A stretch of 64,000 nt of DNA from an uncultured Pelagibacteraceae bacterium (GTDB lineage Bacteria; Pseudomonadota; Alphaproteobacteria; Pelagibacterales; Pelagibacteraceae). Below are positions 8,456 through 17,762 of this stretch, piece by piece (the stretch's first letter is position 1; each line of letters opens with the position of its first letter). Position numbers and translations under genes: made by a program. The notes beneath the pieces were generated by a model, which saw nothing but the letters and a program-made list of their open reading frames with translations, made no database searches and had not been told where the DNA came from. The DNA is taken from assembly GCA_902576765.1 (NCBI GenBank), contig CACGWH010000003.1:1-64000 (forward strand), given 5' to 3'.

Positions 8456-9250
8456 TTAATATGCTTTTGACTCTTCTTTTTTATTTGATGAGCCTTTCAT
8501 TTTATCAACTATTGCTTTAGCACCAGTGCTCATAGCTCTTTGATCTGCTCCAATAGTTACAAAATTAAATCCTTTATCAATCATTTTTAAAGCATATTCT
8601 GGCGTACCATTATGAATACCTGCAAAAATTTTATTTTTTTTAGCATGCTCTAAAATTTTTAGAATTTGAGAATATGCTTTTGAATTTTCCGGTTTATCAA
8701 ATCCTGGTTCTTCACCAATAGCTAAACTTAGGTCCGCTGGCCCAATATAAATACCGTCTAAACCTTTTACAGACATTATTTCATCAAGCTTGTCTAAAGA
8801 TTCTTTAGTTTCTATCATTGCAAACTTAAGCATTTCTTGATCTGCATGTTTAGCATAATCAGATCCCCCGTAAATAAGTCCTCTTACTGGTCCAAAACTT
8901 CTATATCCATTAGGTGGATACATACAAGCTTGTACAAATTTTTCAGCCTCTTCTTTGTTACTGACCATTGGACAAATGATTCCATAACAACCTGCATCTA
9001 ATATTTTCATTATTTGACCTGGTTCATTCCAATTAACTCTTGCTAATGGAGTTACATTTGTAGATGAAATAGTTTGCAACATTGGAAGAGCATTTGAATA
9101 ATCAACTAAACCATGTTGCATATCTATAGTTAATGAGTCCCAACCCTGATGAGCCATTGCCTCTGCAGACACGGTACTTGGTATTTGAAGCCAACCATTG
9201 ATGACTGGTTTACCCTCATTCATCATCTTTTTTATTTTATTTTCTCTCAT
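8456..9250 (-). CDS. HpcH/HpaI-family aldolase (2-keto-3-deoxy acid aldolase type)
   Basis: Class II, metal-dependent aldolase cleaving a 2-keto-3-deoxy acid to pyruvate plus an aldehyde. It has 264 residues, with the family signatures IDMQHGLVDY (catalytic His region), the metal-ligand Glu in MIETKESLDK and the Asp in IYIGPADLSLA. Close relatives include 4-hydroxy-2-oxoheptanedioate and 2-keto-3-deoxy-glucarate/rhamnonate aldolases. Its start directly follows the stop of the aldehyde dehydrogenase gene (zero gap), a strong operon sign. In an inositol block lacking IolJ this aldolase could do the carbon-carbon cleavage step; that is an inference. Confidence 0.82.
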   Translation of the reverse strand: MRENKIKKMMNEGKPVINGWLQIPSTVSAEAMAHQGWDSLTIDMQHGLVDYSNALPMLQTISSTNVTPLARVNWNEPGQIMKILDAGCYGIICPMVSNKEEAEKFVQACMYPPNGYRSFGPVRGLIYGGSDYAKHADQEMLKFAMIETKESLDKLDEIMSVKGLDGIYIGPADLSLAIGEEPGFDKPENSKAYSQILKILEHAKKNKIFAGIHNGTPEYALKMIDKGFNFVTIGADQRAMSTGAKAIVDKMKGSSNKKEESKAY

Positions 9251-10693
9251 TTAATTTTTAAGACCGAGATGAGTATATTTAATATTTAAATAATCTTTAA
9301 TTGCCATTGATCCACCTTCACGACCATAACCAGTCTGTTTAATTCCTCCAAAAGGTGCTTCAGCAACTGCTACAGCGGCTGTATTAACTGCAACACATCC
9401 AGTTTCCATTAACTCAGAAGCCTTGTGAGCTTGCTCCATTGAGTTTGTATAAACATAACTACATAAACCTAAATCATTATCATTAGCTCTCTCAATTACC
9501 TCATCGAAAGTTTTGAATGACAGCATAGGAACTAGTGGTCCAAAAGGCTCTTGTTTCATGATTGTAAAATCATCTTTTACATTATCAAACACAGTAGGCT
9601 CATAAAAATAACCTTTATTAAAACCAGATGGTCTTTTTCCACCTAGTAAAACTTTAGCACCTTCTTTTTTTGTTGTTTCAACAAGCTCCTCAATTTCACT
9701 AAGTCTTTTTGCTGTTGTCATTGGTCCAAGCTGAACACCTTCATCTAAACCATTTCCTATTTTAAGCTTTTTAGTTTTTTCTATAAATTTATTTATAAAC
9801 TCATCTTTTTTACTCTCTTGAATATAAAATCGATTAGGAGATATACAAACTTGACCATTATTTCTAAATTTTGCTGTAATCGCCATGTCAGCTACAGTAT
9901 CTATATTTGAGTCCTCAAAAACAATAAAAGGCGAATGACCACTTAATTCCATGGTAACTCTTTGAACTTTATCTGCAGCTTTTTTCAAAATTAGTTTTCC
10001 AACTCTAGTAGAACCAGTAATAGAAACTTTTTTAACAATATCCGACTCTATAAGTTGTTCCGAAACAGATGCTGGATCACCAGAAAGCAAGTTTACGACC
10101 CCTTCAGGTACTCCACTTTCCCTACAAATATCAACCAATTCCATTACGGTTCCAGGTGTAATTACATCTGGTTTACAAATCACTGAACAACCTGCAGCAA
10201 GAGCAGTTGATATTTTTCTTGATGCTAATATTAATGGAAAATTCCATGGTACTAATGCAGCAACTACACCAACTGGCTGATAATAAACATGGACTCTAGT
10301 ATTTGGAAATCGACTTTCTACAGTTTGGCCATATATTCTTTTTGTTTCTTCAGCATTCCATTCAAATATATCAGCAGCTCCTCCAGCTTCACCTACACCC
10401 TCTGCTAAAGGCTTTCCAACTTCTAAAGTTAACCATTTTGCGAGAACGTTTTGCTTTTCCCTTATCTTGTCTGCTATTTTTCTTATTATATTAGATCTTT
10501 GCCATGGGGCTGTGTTTCTCCAAACTTTCAATCCTTTTTCTGCAGATTTAAGAGCCTTTTCAACATCAGATCTTCCAGCTTTAGACGCTTTACCAATTAT
10601 TTCCTCAGTTGCAGGGTTGATTACTTCGTAAGTTTCATTTTTCTCAGATTTTTGCCACTTCCCATCAATGAATTGCCCAAATTTTTCGTACAT
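9251..10693 (-). CDS. NAD(P)-dependent aldehyde dehydrogenase (succinate-semialdehyde/glycolaldehyde type)
   Basis: Oxidises an aldehyde to the acid in the cytoplasm. The 480 residues are full length for the family. Seen are the coenzyme region VPWNFPL, the general base Glu in MELSGHSP (normally ELGG), and the nucleophilic Cys in NNGQVCISPNR. The C-terminal APFGGIKQTGYGREGG motif is typical of the GabD/AldA branch. It heads a minus-strand operon with the HpcH/HpaI aldolase, the hydroxyacid dehydrogenase and the pilin-like gene, and is divergent from iolD by 60 bases. An aldehyde released by the aldolase is the natural substrate candidate. It is not of the CoA-acylating IolA type. Confidence 0.85.
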   Translation of the reverse strand: MYEKFGQFIDGKWQKSEKNETYEVINPATEEIIGKASKAGRSDVEKALKSAEKGLKVWRNTAPWQRSNIIRKIADKIREKQNVLAKWLTLEVGKPLAEGVGEAGGAADIFEWNAEETKRIYGQTVESRFPNTRVHVYYQPVGVVAALVPWNFPLILASRKISTALAAGCSVICKPDVITPGTVMELVDICRESGVPEGVVNLLSGDPASVSEQLIESDIVKKVSITGSTRVGKLILKKAADKVQRVTMELSGHSPFIVFEDSNIDTVADMAITAKFRNNGQVCISPNRFYIQESKKDEFINKFIEKTKKLKIGNGLDEGVQLGPMTTAKRLSEIEELVETTKKEGAKVLLGGKRPSGFNKGYFYEPTVFDNVKDDFTIMKQEPFGPLVPMLSFKTFDEVIERANDNDLGLCSYVYTNSMEQAHKASELMETGCVAVNTAAVAVAEAPFGGIKQTGYGREGGSMAIKDYLNIKYTHLGLKN

Positions 10694-10753
10694 AAAAATA
10701 TTTCTAAGTTTTTTAGTGAAATTAATTTATAATTTTGTTTTATATACTCAATT

Positions 10754-12598
10754 ATGAAAAAATTAAAGCTTACATGTGCTCATGCAATAGTTAAGCACTT
10801 AATTGCTCAAAAAATATTAATTGATGGTAAAAAACAACCACTTTTTCCTGGAGTGTTTGGTATCTTTGGTCATGGAAATGTTGCTTGTCTAGGTCAAGCT
10901 TTAGAAGAAAATAAAGATAAACTTCCGACTTATAGAGGCCATCACGAGCAGAATATGGCTTTGACTGGAGTAGCATACTCAAGAGCCAAAAGAAGAAAAC
11001 AAATTTTTATCGCTACAAGTTCAGTTGGACCGGGATCTACAAATTTGCTTACAGCAGCAGCCGTTGCTATGAGTAATAGAATACCAATATTATTTTTACC
11101 TGGTGATACATATGCAAATAGAATGCCGGATCCTGTTCTTCAACAAGTTGAACATTTTAATAATCCAGGAATAACTGCAAATGATGCTTTCAAATCAGTT
11201 ACGAGATATTTTGATAGAATTACAAGACCAGAACAAATTTTGCAATCTTTACCACAAGCTATTCAATTAATGATAGATCCTGCTGATGCTGGCCCAGCTT
11301 GTTTATCTTTATGTCAAGATACTCAAGGTGAAACGTTTGATTATCCAGAAGAGTTTTTTAAAGAGAGAGTTCACAACATTAGAAGACCAAAACCAGATGA
11401 TTTTGAAATTAAGAAAGCAGCAGAGAAAATTAAAAGTTGCAAAAATCCAATAATAATTTCTGGTGGGGGCGTTTTTTATTCAGATGCTATGGAAGAATTA
11501 GGAAACTTTGCAATTAAACATAATATACCTGTTACTCAAACAGTGATGGGGTATTCTACTATGAAAAGAGATCATTCACATTTTCTTGGACCTATTGGAG
11601 GTTTAGGCGGTAAAGCGGCAAATAATTTTGCAAAAAAAACTGATCTTGCAATAGCCGTTGGAACTAAATTAGCTGATTTTACAACAGGCTCGTGGGCAAA
11701 TTTTGAAAATCCGGATTTTGGATTAGTTTCATTAAATATAACAAGACATGATGCAAATAAACATTTAGCTCAAGCCGTGGTTGGGGATGCAAAAGTTTCA
11801 TTAATCGAACTTTCAAATGCTTTAGGAAGTTGGAAAGCAAATGATGATTGGTATAAAAAGTCTAGAGATGAATTAAAATCCTGGAATGAATACGTTGATA
11901 AAGAAAGTGGTCCAACAAATCAAAAATTACCAAGTTATGCTCATGCAGTTGGTGCAATTTATAGAAATTCAGATCCCTCGGATATTGCTGTAACAGCAGC
12001 AGGTGGTTTGGTTGGAGAAGTGGTTCAAGTTTGGAGACCAAGAGAATTAAATACTCATGAAACAGAGTGGGGATTTAGTTGTATGAGTTATGAAATTTCT
12101 GGAGCTCTCGGGATTAAAATGGCCAATCCAAATAAAGATGTAATTGCATTCGTTGGAGACGGTTCATACTTATTATATAATTCTGATATTTATTCCTCGG
12201 TTATAACAAATAATAAATTAATTATCATCGTCTGTGACAATGGTGGTCACGCTGTAATTAATAGACTTCAACTCTTTAAAGGTGGAAAAGAATATAATTG
12301 TTTACTAGAAAGTTCTAATACACCAAATCTAGTTGGTGTTGATTTTGCTAAACATGCAGAAAGCATGGGAGCTAAATCTGAGCAAGTAAACTCTATTTCC
12401 GAATTAGAAGAAGCATTTAAAAGAGCAAAAAAATCTGATGTGACCTATGTTATTTCAATTAAAACTCATTCATATCAATGGCTAGAGGGATCAGCTTACT
12501 GGGAAAGTCCAACATTAGAAATTCCAAACACCAAAGAAAATGAAGAGGCTTTAAAATTACATAAAGAGGGAAAAGCTAAACAAAGACAAGGTGTATAA
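10754..12598 (+). CDS. iolD: 3D-(3,5/4)-trihydroxycyclohexane-1,2-dione hydrolase (IolD), ThDP-dependent
   Basis: Hydrolytically opens the cyclohexane-dione ring in inositol degradation. The 614 residues match IolD in length and have the three-domain ThDP fold. Diagnostic segments are GIFGHGNVACLGQAL and TYRGHHEQNMA (catalytic Glu) near the N-terminus, the central Rossmann-like domain with IISGGGVFYSD, and the C-terminal ThDP-binding GDGSYLLYNSD leading to DNGGHAVINRLQ. It is the first gene of a plus-strand operon continuing into an oxidoreductase, a ROK kinase and an FAH hydrolase. With iolE and iolG nearby, the upper inositol pathway is complete apart from the iolG frameshift. Confidence 0.92.
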   Translation: MKKLKLTCAHAIVKHLIAQKILIDGKKQPLFPGVFGIFGHGNVACLGQALEENKDKLPTYRGHHEQNMALTGVAYSRAKRRKQIFIATSSVGPGSTNLLTAAAVAMSNRIPILFLPGDTYANRMPDPVLQQVEHFNNPGITANDAFKSVTRYFDRITRPEQILQSLPQAIQLMIDPADAGPACLSLCQDTQGETFDYPEEFFKERVHNIRRPKPDDFEIKKAAEKIKSCKNPIIISGGGVFYSDAMEELGNFAIKHNIPVTQTVMGYSTMKRDHSHFLGPIGGLGGKAANNFAKKTDLAIAVGTKLADFTTGSWANFENPDFGLVSLNITRHDANKHLAQAVVGDAKVSLIELSNALGSWKANDDWYKKSRDELKSWNEYVDKESGPTNQKLPSYAHAVGAIYRNSDPSDIAVTAAGGLVGEVVQVWRPRELNTHETEWGFSCMSYEISGALGIKMANPNKDVIAFVGDGSYLLYNSDIYSSVITNNKLIIIVCDNGGHAVINRLQLFKGGKEYNCLLESSNTPNLVGVDFAKHAESMGAKSEQVNSISELEEAFKRAKKSDVTYVISIKTHSYQWLEGSAYWESPTLEIPNTKENEEALKLHKEGKAKQRQGV

Positions 12599-12607
12599 AT
12601 CAACTAA

Positions 12608-13768
12608 ATGAATAAAGTTTTTAAAGTTGGATTGATAGGTTGTGGTCATATAGCTGAAACTTATTTTAGAGCCCATAAGTATTTTAATAACTTCAAAATT
12701 ATCAAATGTGCAGATGTAAAGAGTGAAGCAGCAAAAAAGTGTGCTAAGACCTATAGAATCCAAGCTGTGTCTGTAAATGAATTGTTAAAGGATAAAAGAG
12801 TAGAGATCATTTTAAATTTAACACCACCAAAAGTTCATTATCAAATTGCAAAAAAATCTTTATTAAATGGAAAACATGTTTATTCAGAAAAACCTTTGGC
12901 TATTAATCTCAAAGATGGAAAAGAATTACTAAAAATTTCAAAAAGAAAAAAATTATATTTAGGAAATGCTCCAGATACATTTTTAGGTGGTGGTAATCAA
13001 AAATCTAAAGAATTGTTAGAAAATAAGAACATTGGAAAGGTAAATTTAGGAAATGCAATTTTTGCCTTTCCCGGTGTTCAATCTTATCATCCTAATCCTG
13101 AGCCATGGTTTGCTAAAAAAGAAGGGGGACCAGTTATTGATATGGGTCCATATTATCTTACTGCTTTAGTAAATTTACTTGGACCAGCTAAAGAAGTTAA
13201 AGCCGCAAGTTTAATGAGAGGAGCTAGTTTTAGAACAATTGGTATTGGACCAAAAAAAGGAAAAAAAATTAAAGTAGAGTGTCCGACAACATATTTTACA
13301 ACTATAATTTTTAAAAATGGAAGTATTATTAGATTAACTCTTTCTTTTGACGTTATTGCCCATCAAAGAAATCATATAGAACTTTATGGCACTAAAGGAT
13401 CAATGATCGTCCCTGATCCAAATATGTTTGGTGGATCAGTTTTTGTTTGTAAAAAATTAGGTAATCCTTGGAAAGAATTTAAGACAAATCATATGAAATT
13501 AGGAAGAATAAATATCAGAACTCAAAGTTCTAGAGCAAATGAGTCCCCAACTAACGCTAATTATAGAGGAGTAGGGCTAGCAGAAATGGCTTATTGTATT
13601 GATAAAAAAAAAATTCACCGATGTAACGGTGAGGTATCTTTACATGTTCTTGATTTAATTCAATCAACTATGAACTCTGCAAAAACTAATAAGGCAGTTA
13701 AATTAACTACTTCATGCAAAATACCAAAATTGTTTACCTATAAAGAAATTCAAAAAATAATGAGATAA
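12608..13768 (+). CDS. Gfo/Idh/MocA-family oxidoreductase
   Basis: NAD(P)-dependent sugar or cyclitol dehydrogenase. The 386 residues contain the Rossmann motif GLIGCGHIAETY at residues 8-19 and the EKPLAI motif near residue 95, then a C-terminal alpha/beta domain with GGPVIDMGPYYLTAL holding the catalytic region and YGTKGSMIVPDP. It follows iolD by 9 bases and precedes the ROK kinase by 3. It may replace or complement the frameshifted IolG, or oxidise another inositol isomer; substrate cannot be read from the sequence. Confidence 0.83.
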   Translation: MNKVFKVGLIGCGHIAETYFRAHKYFNNFKIIKCADVKSEAAKKCAKTYRIQAVSVNELLKDKRVEIILNLTPPKVHYQIAKKSLLNGKHVYSEKPLAINLKDGKELLKISKRKKLYLGNAPDTFLGGGNQKSKELLENKNIGKVNLGNAIFAFPGVQSYHPNPEPWFAKKEGGPVIDMGPYYLTALVNLLGPAKEVKAASLMRGASFRTIGIGPKKGKKIKVECPTTYFTTIIFKNGSIIRLTLSFDVIAHQRNHIELYGTKGSMIVPDPNMFGGSVFVCKKLGNPWKEFKTNHMKLGRINIRTQSSRANESPTNANYRGVGLAEMAYCIDKKKIHRCNGEVSLHVLDLIQSTMNSAKTNKAVKLTTSCKIPKLFTYKEIQKIMR

Positions 13769-13771
13769 TTT

Positions 13772-14674
13772 ATGCAAATAGGGATTGATCTTGGAGCTAG
13801 TAAAATAGAATATGTTTTGTTAGACGATAGCGGTAATGAACATCACAGAGAAAGAATAGAGGTTCCTAAAGATTATAAAAATACTTTAGCAGTCATAAAA
13901 AAAATAGTAATTGATTTAGAAAAAAAAGCTGGAAAAGAGTTACCTGTAGGTGTTTGTCATCCAGGTATTCATTCTATTCAAACTGGATTAGTTAAAAATG
14001 CGCCAAACTCTTTTTGGATTAACGGTAAACCTCTACAGAGAGATTTAAGAGCAGAAATTGGTAAAGAAATTTATTGTGAAAATGACGCTAATTGTTTTGC
14101 TCTATCTGAGGCAATCGATGGATCTGGAAAACATTATAAGATTGTTTTTGGAGTAATTTTAGGCTCTGGCGTTGGTGGTGGATTAGTTATTGATAAAAGA
14201 ATAGTAAATGGACCAAATGGGATAACTGGAGAGTGGGGACATAATCAAATTCCAAGTGTTTGTATTGATGGAATTCAAATAAAAAAAACAAACTTAAGAG
14301 CTGGGGAAATTGAAAATTATGTTGCTGGTTTAGGAATTTCTAGAGCATTTAAAAATAAATTTAAAAAAGATTTACCTGCTCAGAAAATTTTTGAAATGCA
14401 CAGAAAACTTGATTTAGATGCAGAAAAACTAATTGATAATTATAAAGATCAACTAGCGATGTCGTTAGCAACTGTTGTAAATATCATAGACCCAGATGTA
14501 TTTGTTTTTGGAGGTGGTGTTTCAAATGAAATTGATTTTTTAGATGAGATTAAACAAAAAATGAAAAAATTTGTCGCTGGAGGCGAATTCGAGGGAACAT
14601 TTTTAAAACCAAAATTTGGAGATGCTAGTGGTGTCAGAGGTGCGGCGAGATTAGCAAGAACAACAAATTACTAA
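13772..14674 (+). CDS. ROK-family sugar kinase lacking the usual zinc-site cysteines
   Basis: ATP-dependent kinase for a sugar or sugar derivative. The 300 residues show the phosphate-1 motif IGIDLGASK at the N-terminus, the catalytic Asp in ENDANCFALSEA, the phosphate-2 motif GVILGSGVGGG and the conserved TGEWGHNQIP. The typical ROK CxCGxxGCxE zinc motif is degenerate here: the region before GEIENYVAG carries no matching cysteines. Three bases separate it from the upstream oxidoreductase. In this operon it might phosphorylate the ring-opened inositol product in place of the absent PfkB-type IolC, but that is only a hypothesis. Confidence 0.8.
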   Translation: MQIGIDLGASKIEYVLLDDSGNEHHRERIEVPKDYKNTLAVIKKIVIDLEKKAGKELPVGVCHPGIHSIQTGLVKNAPNSFWINGKPLQRDLRAEIGKEIYCENDANCFALSEAIDGSGKHYKIVFGVILGSGVGGGLVIDKRIVNGPNGITGEWGHNQIPSVCIDGIQIKKTNLRAGEIENYVAGLGISRAFKNKFKKDLPAQKIFEMHRKLDLDAEKLIDNYKDQLAMSLATVVNIIDPDVFVFGGGVSNEIDFLDEIKQKMKKFVAGGEFEGTFLKPKFGDASGVRGAARLARTTNY

Positions 14675-14679
14675 ATAAG

Positions 14680-14715
14680 TTTATTATTTGCACATCATCA
14701 AGTTGAAATAATAAA
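14680..14715. repeat. AT-only inverted repeat in the kinase/FAH-hydrolase spacer
   Basis: TTTATTATTT (14680-14689) and AAATAATAAA (14706-14715) are perfect 10-base complements around 16 bases. Being entirely A/T, the stem is weak; it could be a binding site or chance in AT-rich DNA. The 78-base spacer otherwise holds a good Shine-Dalgarno (AAGGAG) for the next gene. Confidence 0.3.
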
Positions 14716-14752
14716 TGATTTAACCTATTATTAAATTGAAGGAGTAAAAATA

Positions 14753-15601
14753 ATGAAATTATGTAGAATTGGTAATATTGGAAATGAAAAACCAGCATTA
14801 ATCGATAATGAAAATAATTACAGAGATTTATCATCTGTAATAGATGATTTAAATCCAGAGACATTAAATTTTGATACAATTGAAAAAATTAAGAATACTG
14901 AAATTTCAGCTTTGCCAAAATTGGACTCCAAATTAAGAATAGGCGCTTGTGTTTCAAAACCAGCTAAATTTATTGGAATAGGATTAAACTTTAAAGATCA
15001 TGCTGAAGAACAAAATTTACCAATTCCAAAAGAACCGATAATTTTTTCAAAGTTTACAAGTTGTATTACTGGACCTAATGATCCAATCATTGTTCCTAAA
15101 GGATCTAATCATACAGATTGGGAGGTTGAATTAGGTTTTGTGATTGGAAAAAAAGCAATAAATGTTAGCGTTGAAAATGCATTAGATCATGTTCTTGGTT
15201 TTTTTCTTGTTAATGATGTTAGTGAGAGAAACTTTCAGAAAAATAGAGGTTTAACTTGGGACAAAGGTAAAGGTTTTGATACTTTTGGCCCAATAGGTCC
15301 CTATATAGTTACAACAGATGAGTTACCAGATTTTCAAAAACTAAATATGTTTTTAGATGTTGATGGCAAGAGAATGCAAACTGGAAACACTGAGAAAATG
15401 ATCTTTGACGTTAAAACTTTAGTTTCTTATATGAGCTCATGTATGAGTTTACATCCAGGAGATATTTGTTGTACTGGGACACCTCCAGGGGTAGGGGAAA
15501 ATATGTCTCCACCTCATTTTTTAAAGGGTGGTGAAGAAGTAGTTTTGGGTGTCGATAAATTGGGCACACAAACTCATAAAGTAGTCCCTTATCAAAATTA
15601 A
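14753..15601 (+). CDS. Fumarylacetoacetate-hydrolase-family protein (diketo-deoxy-sugar-acid hydrolase type)
   Basis: Metal-dependent hydrolase or hydratase of a 2-keto/diketo acid. It has 282 residues: an N-terminal cap followed by the FAH domain with GIGLNFKDHAEE, the metal-ligand Glu pair in DWEVELGFVIG and LVNDVSERNFQ, and the terminal CTGTPPGVGENM. It is closest in look to 2,4-diketo-3-deoxy-L-fuconate hydrolase/ureidoglycolate-lyase-type members. A clear AAGGAG lies 7 bases before the ATG. It ends the iolD operon and suggests that a keto-deoxy sugar acid is processed hydrolytically. Confidence 0.83.
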   Translation: MKLCRIGNIGNEKPALIDNENNYRDLSSVIDDLNPETLNFDTIEKIKNTEISALPKLDSKLRIGACVSKPAKFIGIGLNFKDHAEEQNLPIPKEPIIFSKFTSCITGPNDPIIVPKGSNHTDWEVELGFVIGKKAINVSVENALDHVLGFFLVNDVSERNFQKNRGLTWDKGKGFDTFGPIGPYIVTTDELPDFQKLNMFLDVDGKRMQTGNTEKMIFDVKTLVSYMSSCMSLHPGDICCTGTPPGVGENMSPPHFLKGGEEVVLGVDKLGTQTHKVVPYQN

Positions 15602-15619
15602 AGAATTTAAAAATATTGA

Positions 15620-16327
15620 ATGTTTGAAATAATAATTGCTTTTGGCGCAGGATTAATAAGTTTTTTATCTCCATGTGTATTACCTCTAATACCTGGATAT
15701 ATCTCTTATATTTCGGGCAGTTCTTTAAATGAATTAATAAGTAAAAAAAATATTAATTTATTTCCAATTATTTTATTCACTGTTGGGTTTTCTATAGTTT
15801 TTATTATATTCGGTGCAGCCTCTACTTTTTTGGGACAAGTTCTTTTAAAAAATTCATATGAATTAAGAATTGTAGCTGGTTTAGTAATTATTATTTTATC
15901 TTTACAAATAATAGGACTCATCAATATTAGATTTTTAAATTATGAAAAAAGAATTCAAACTAACATTAGTGCAGGTGTTTTTAGTCCAATATTAATTGGT
16001 ATGGCATTTGCATTTGGGTGGACACCGTGTATTGGTCCTATTCTTGGATCAATATTAGTCCTTGCTTCAACAGAAGAGAGCTTAAGTAAAGGTATATTAC
16101 TTTTATTTTTCTACTCAATTGGTTTAGCATTACCTTTTATCTTATCAGGATATTTGATTCAGAGATTTTTGATATTTTCAAAGAACTTTAAAAAGAATAT
16201 CAATAAAGTATCAAAAATTGGTGGAATAATTTTATTAATTACTGGTATATTGATAATTACTAACCAATTACAAGCTTTAGGCTACTACTTGCTTGAAATA
16301 CTTCCGTTTTTACAAAATTTTGGATAA
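15620..16327 (+). CDS. CcdA-like cytochrome c biogenesis / thiol-disulfide transmembrane protein
   Basis: Inner-membrane protein carrying reducing equivalents from cytoplasmic thioredoxin to the periplasm. The 235 residues form about six hydrophobic helices. The two essential cysteines lie in FLSPCVLPLIPGY near residue 18 and GWTPCIGPILGS near residue 135, exactly as in CcdA/DsbD membrane domains, and no thioredoxin domain is attached. It follows the FAH hydrolase by 18 bases. The role in heme-thiol reduction for c-type cytochromes is inferred from the family. Confidence 0.87.
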   Translation: MFEIIIAFGAGLISFLSPCVLPLIPGYISYISGSSLNELISKKNINLFPIILFTVGFSIVFIIFGAASTFLGQVLLKNSYELRIVAGLVIIILSLQIIGLINIRFLNYEKRIQTNISAGVFSPILIGMAFAFGWTPCIGPILGSILVLASTEESLSKGILLLFFYSIGLALPFILSGYLIQRFLIFSKNFKKNINKVSKIGGIILLITGILIITNQLQALGYYLLEILPFLQNFG

Positions 16328-16335
16328 TTTAAATT

Positions 16336-16917
16336 ATGAAAATTTATCAGATAGATTCAAGTGCTAGGAAAGAGGGCTCGACCTCAAGATCATTAGCAAA
16401 GAAATTATTGAATAAAATAAAAAAACCAGAGGATGAAATCATTTATAGAGATCTAAATGATGAAATGGTTTTTGTTACAGGTTTAACAGAGTCCGGAATG
16501 AATATTGATTTAAAAGATCAAAATGAAAATCATAAAAAGATGTTTGAACTTTCAGATAAATTAGTCAAAGAACTTAAAGAAAGTGATATCATAATAATCT
16601 CAGCTCCAATTTATAACTATGGACCGCCTGCCACTTTAAAAGCTTGGTCAGATCTTGCAGCTAGAATAGGTGAAACTTTTAGATTTAAACCCAATGGAAG
16701 AAGAGAGGGATTATTAAAAAATAAAAGAGCATATTTAGTTATCACATCTGGTGGTACAAAACTTAATAGTAATGAAGATTTTTTAACACCTTGGTTAAAA
16801 TTTATTTTGAATTTTTTTGGTATAGAAAAAATTGATATTATTTGCGCTGATCAAATGGCATTAGATTACGAAAAATCTATAAAAAATGCAGAATTACAAA
16901 TAGAAAAATTAACTTAA
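16336..16917 (+). CDS. FMN-dependent NAD(P)H:quinone/azo reductase (AzoR/AcpD-like)
   Basis: Flavodoxin-fold oxidoreductase, 193 residues, close to AzoR length. Seen are the N-terminal FMN-phosphate loop SSARKEGSTSRSLA, the SAPIYNYGPPATLKAW segment that follows strand three, and TSGGTKLNSNEDFLTPWLK. It probably reduces quinones or electrophilic compounds with NADH. It lies 8 bases after the CcdA-like gene on the same strand. No signal peptide. Confidence 0.83.
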   Translation: MKIYQIDSSARKEGSTSRSLAKKLLNKIKKPEDEIIYRDLNDEMVFVTGLTESGMNIDLKDQNENHKKMFELSDKLVKELKESDIIIISAPIYNYGPPATLKAWSDLAARIGETFRFKPNGRREGLLKNKRAYLVITSGGTKLNSNEDFLTPWLKFILNFFGIEKIDIICADQMALDYEKSIKNAELQIEKLT

Positions 16918-16940
16918 ATTTTGGTAAAAAAATACTAATT

Positions 16941-17762
16941 ATGATTTTATGGCTTAGTAGTTATCCCAAAAGTGGAAATACATGGGCTAGAATTTTTCTT
17001 ACAAATTATTTATTTGAGGAAAACGAAGATCCTTTTGCAAATATTGATAAAATACAATCTTATCCGAGAAAAAATTTTTTTAACTTTTTGGAAAAAAAAG
17101 ATTTTGAAAGTTTAAAAGATAGAGAGCAAAACTTTAGACAATATATAATTTCACAAGAAAAAATAAATCTTAATGGAGAATTAAATTTGTTAAAAAGTCA
17201 TAGCTATTGTGGCGTTCTTAATGGAAATAATTTCTCTAATTCAGATAATACAGCAGGATTTATTTATTTTGTAAGAGATCCAAGATCAGTTGCGCTCTCT
17301 TTATCGTATCATATGAATCAAAGTTTAGAAAAGGCGGTAGATATGATGTTAAATAAAAATCAATTTATGCAACCAGAGGATAGTGATGGTCTACTAGAGT
17401 TTTTTTCATCATGGAAAATTAACTATTTATCTTGGAAAAATTCAAAATATCCAAAATTAATAATCAAATATGAGGAATTAAAAAAAGATCCATTTGAAAC
17501 TTTTAAAAAGATCTTAAATTTTATTTCACAATTTAAAAAAATTGAAATTGATGATGAAAAGATTCATAAAATAATAAAAAAATGTGAATTTGAAAATTTA
17601 CAAAATCAAGAGAAAAGAAAAGGTTTTAAAGAAAGAAAAGGTAAGGATTTATTTTTTAGAAAAGGTGAAATTGATGAGTGGAAAAATAAATTACCCAATT
17701 CTTTAAATGAATTAATAAAAAAAAATTTTAATTCAGAAATGCAAGAGTTAGGCTATTTTTGA
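16941..17762 (+). CDS. PAPS-dependent sulfotransferase
   Basis: Transfers sulfate from PAPS to an unknown hydroxyl acceptor. The 273 residues open with the 5'-phosphosulfate-binding loop SSYPKSGNTWARIFL at residues 6-20, and the 3'-phosphate-binding segment FVRDPRSVALSLSYH lies near residue 112. This is the cytosolic sulfotransferase fold (Sulfotransfer_1). No membrane helix. It overlaps by 10 bases the end of the converging membrane-protein gene. Since other genes around it are membrane/envelope proteins, a glycan acceptor is plausible but not shown. Confidence 0.85.
   Translation: MILWLSSYPKSGNTWARIFLTNYLFEENEDPFANIDKIQSYPRKNFFNFLEKKDFESLKDREQNFRQYIISQEKINLNGELNLLKSHSYCGVLNGNNFSNSDNTAGFIYFVRDPRSVALSLSYHMNQSLEKAVDMMLNKNQFMQPEDSDGLLEFFSSWKINYLSWKNSKYPKLIIKYEELKKDPFETFKKILNFISQFKKIEIDDEKIHKIIKKCEFENLQNQEKRKGFKERKGKDLFFRKGEIDEWKNKLPNSLNELIKKNFNSEMQELGYF

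Noticed and set aside
10303-10732. Plus-strand frames opposite the aldehyde dehydrogenase
   Set aside because: They are antisense to a clear full-length enzyme, with no ribosome sites and atypical composition.
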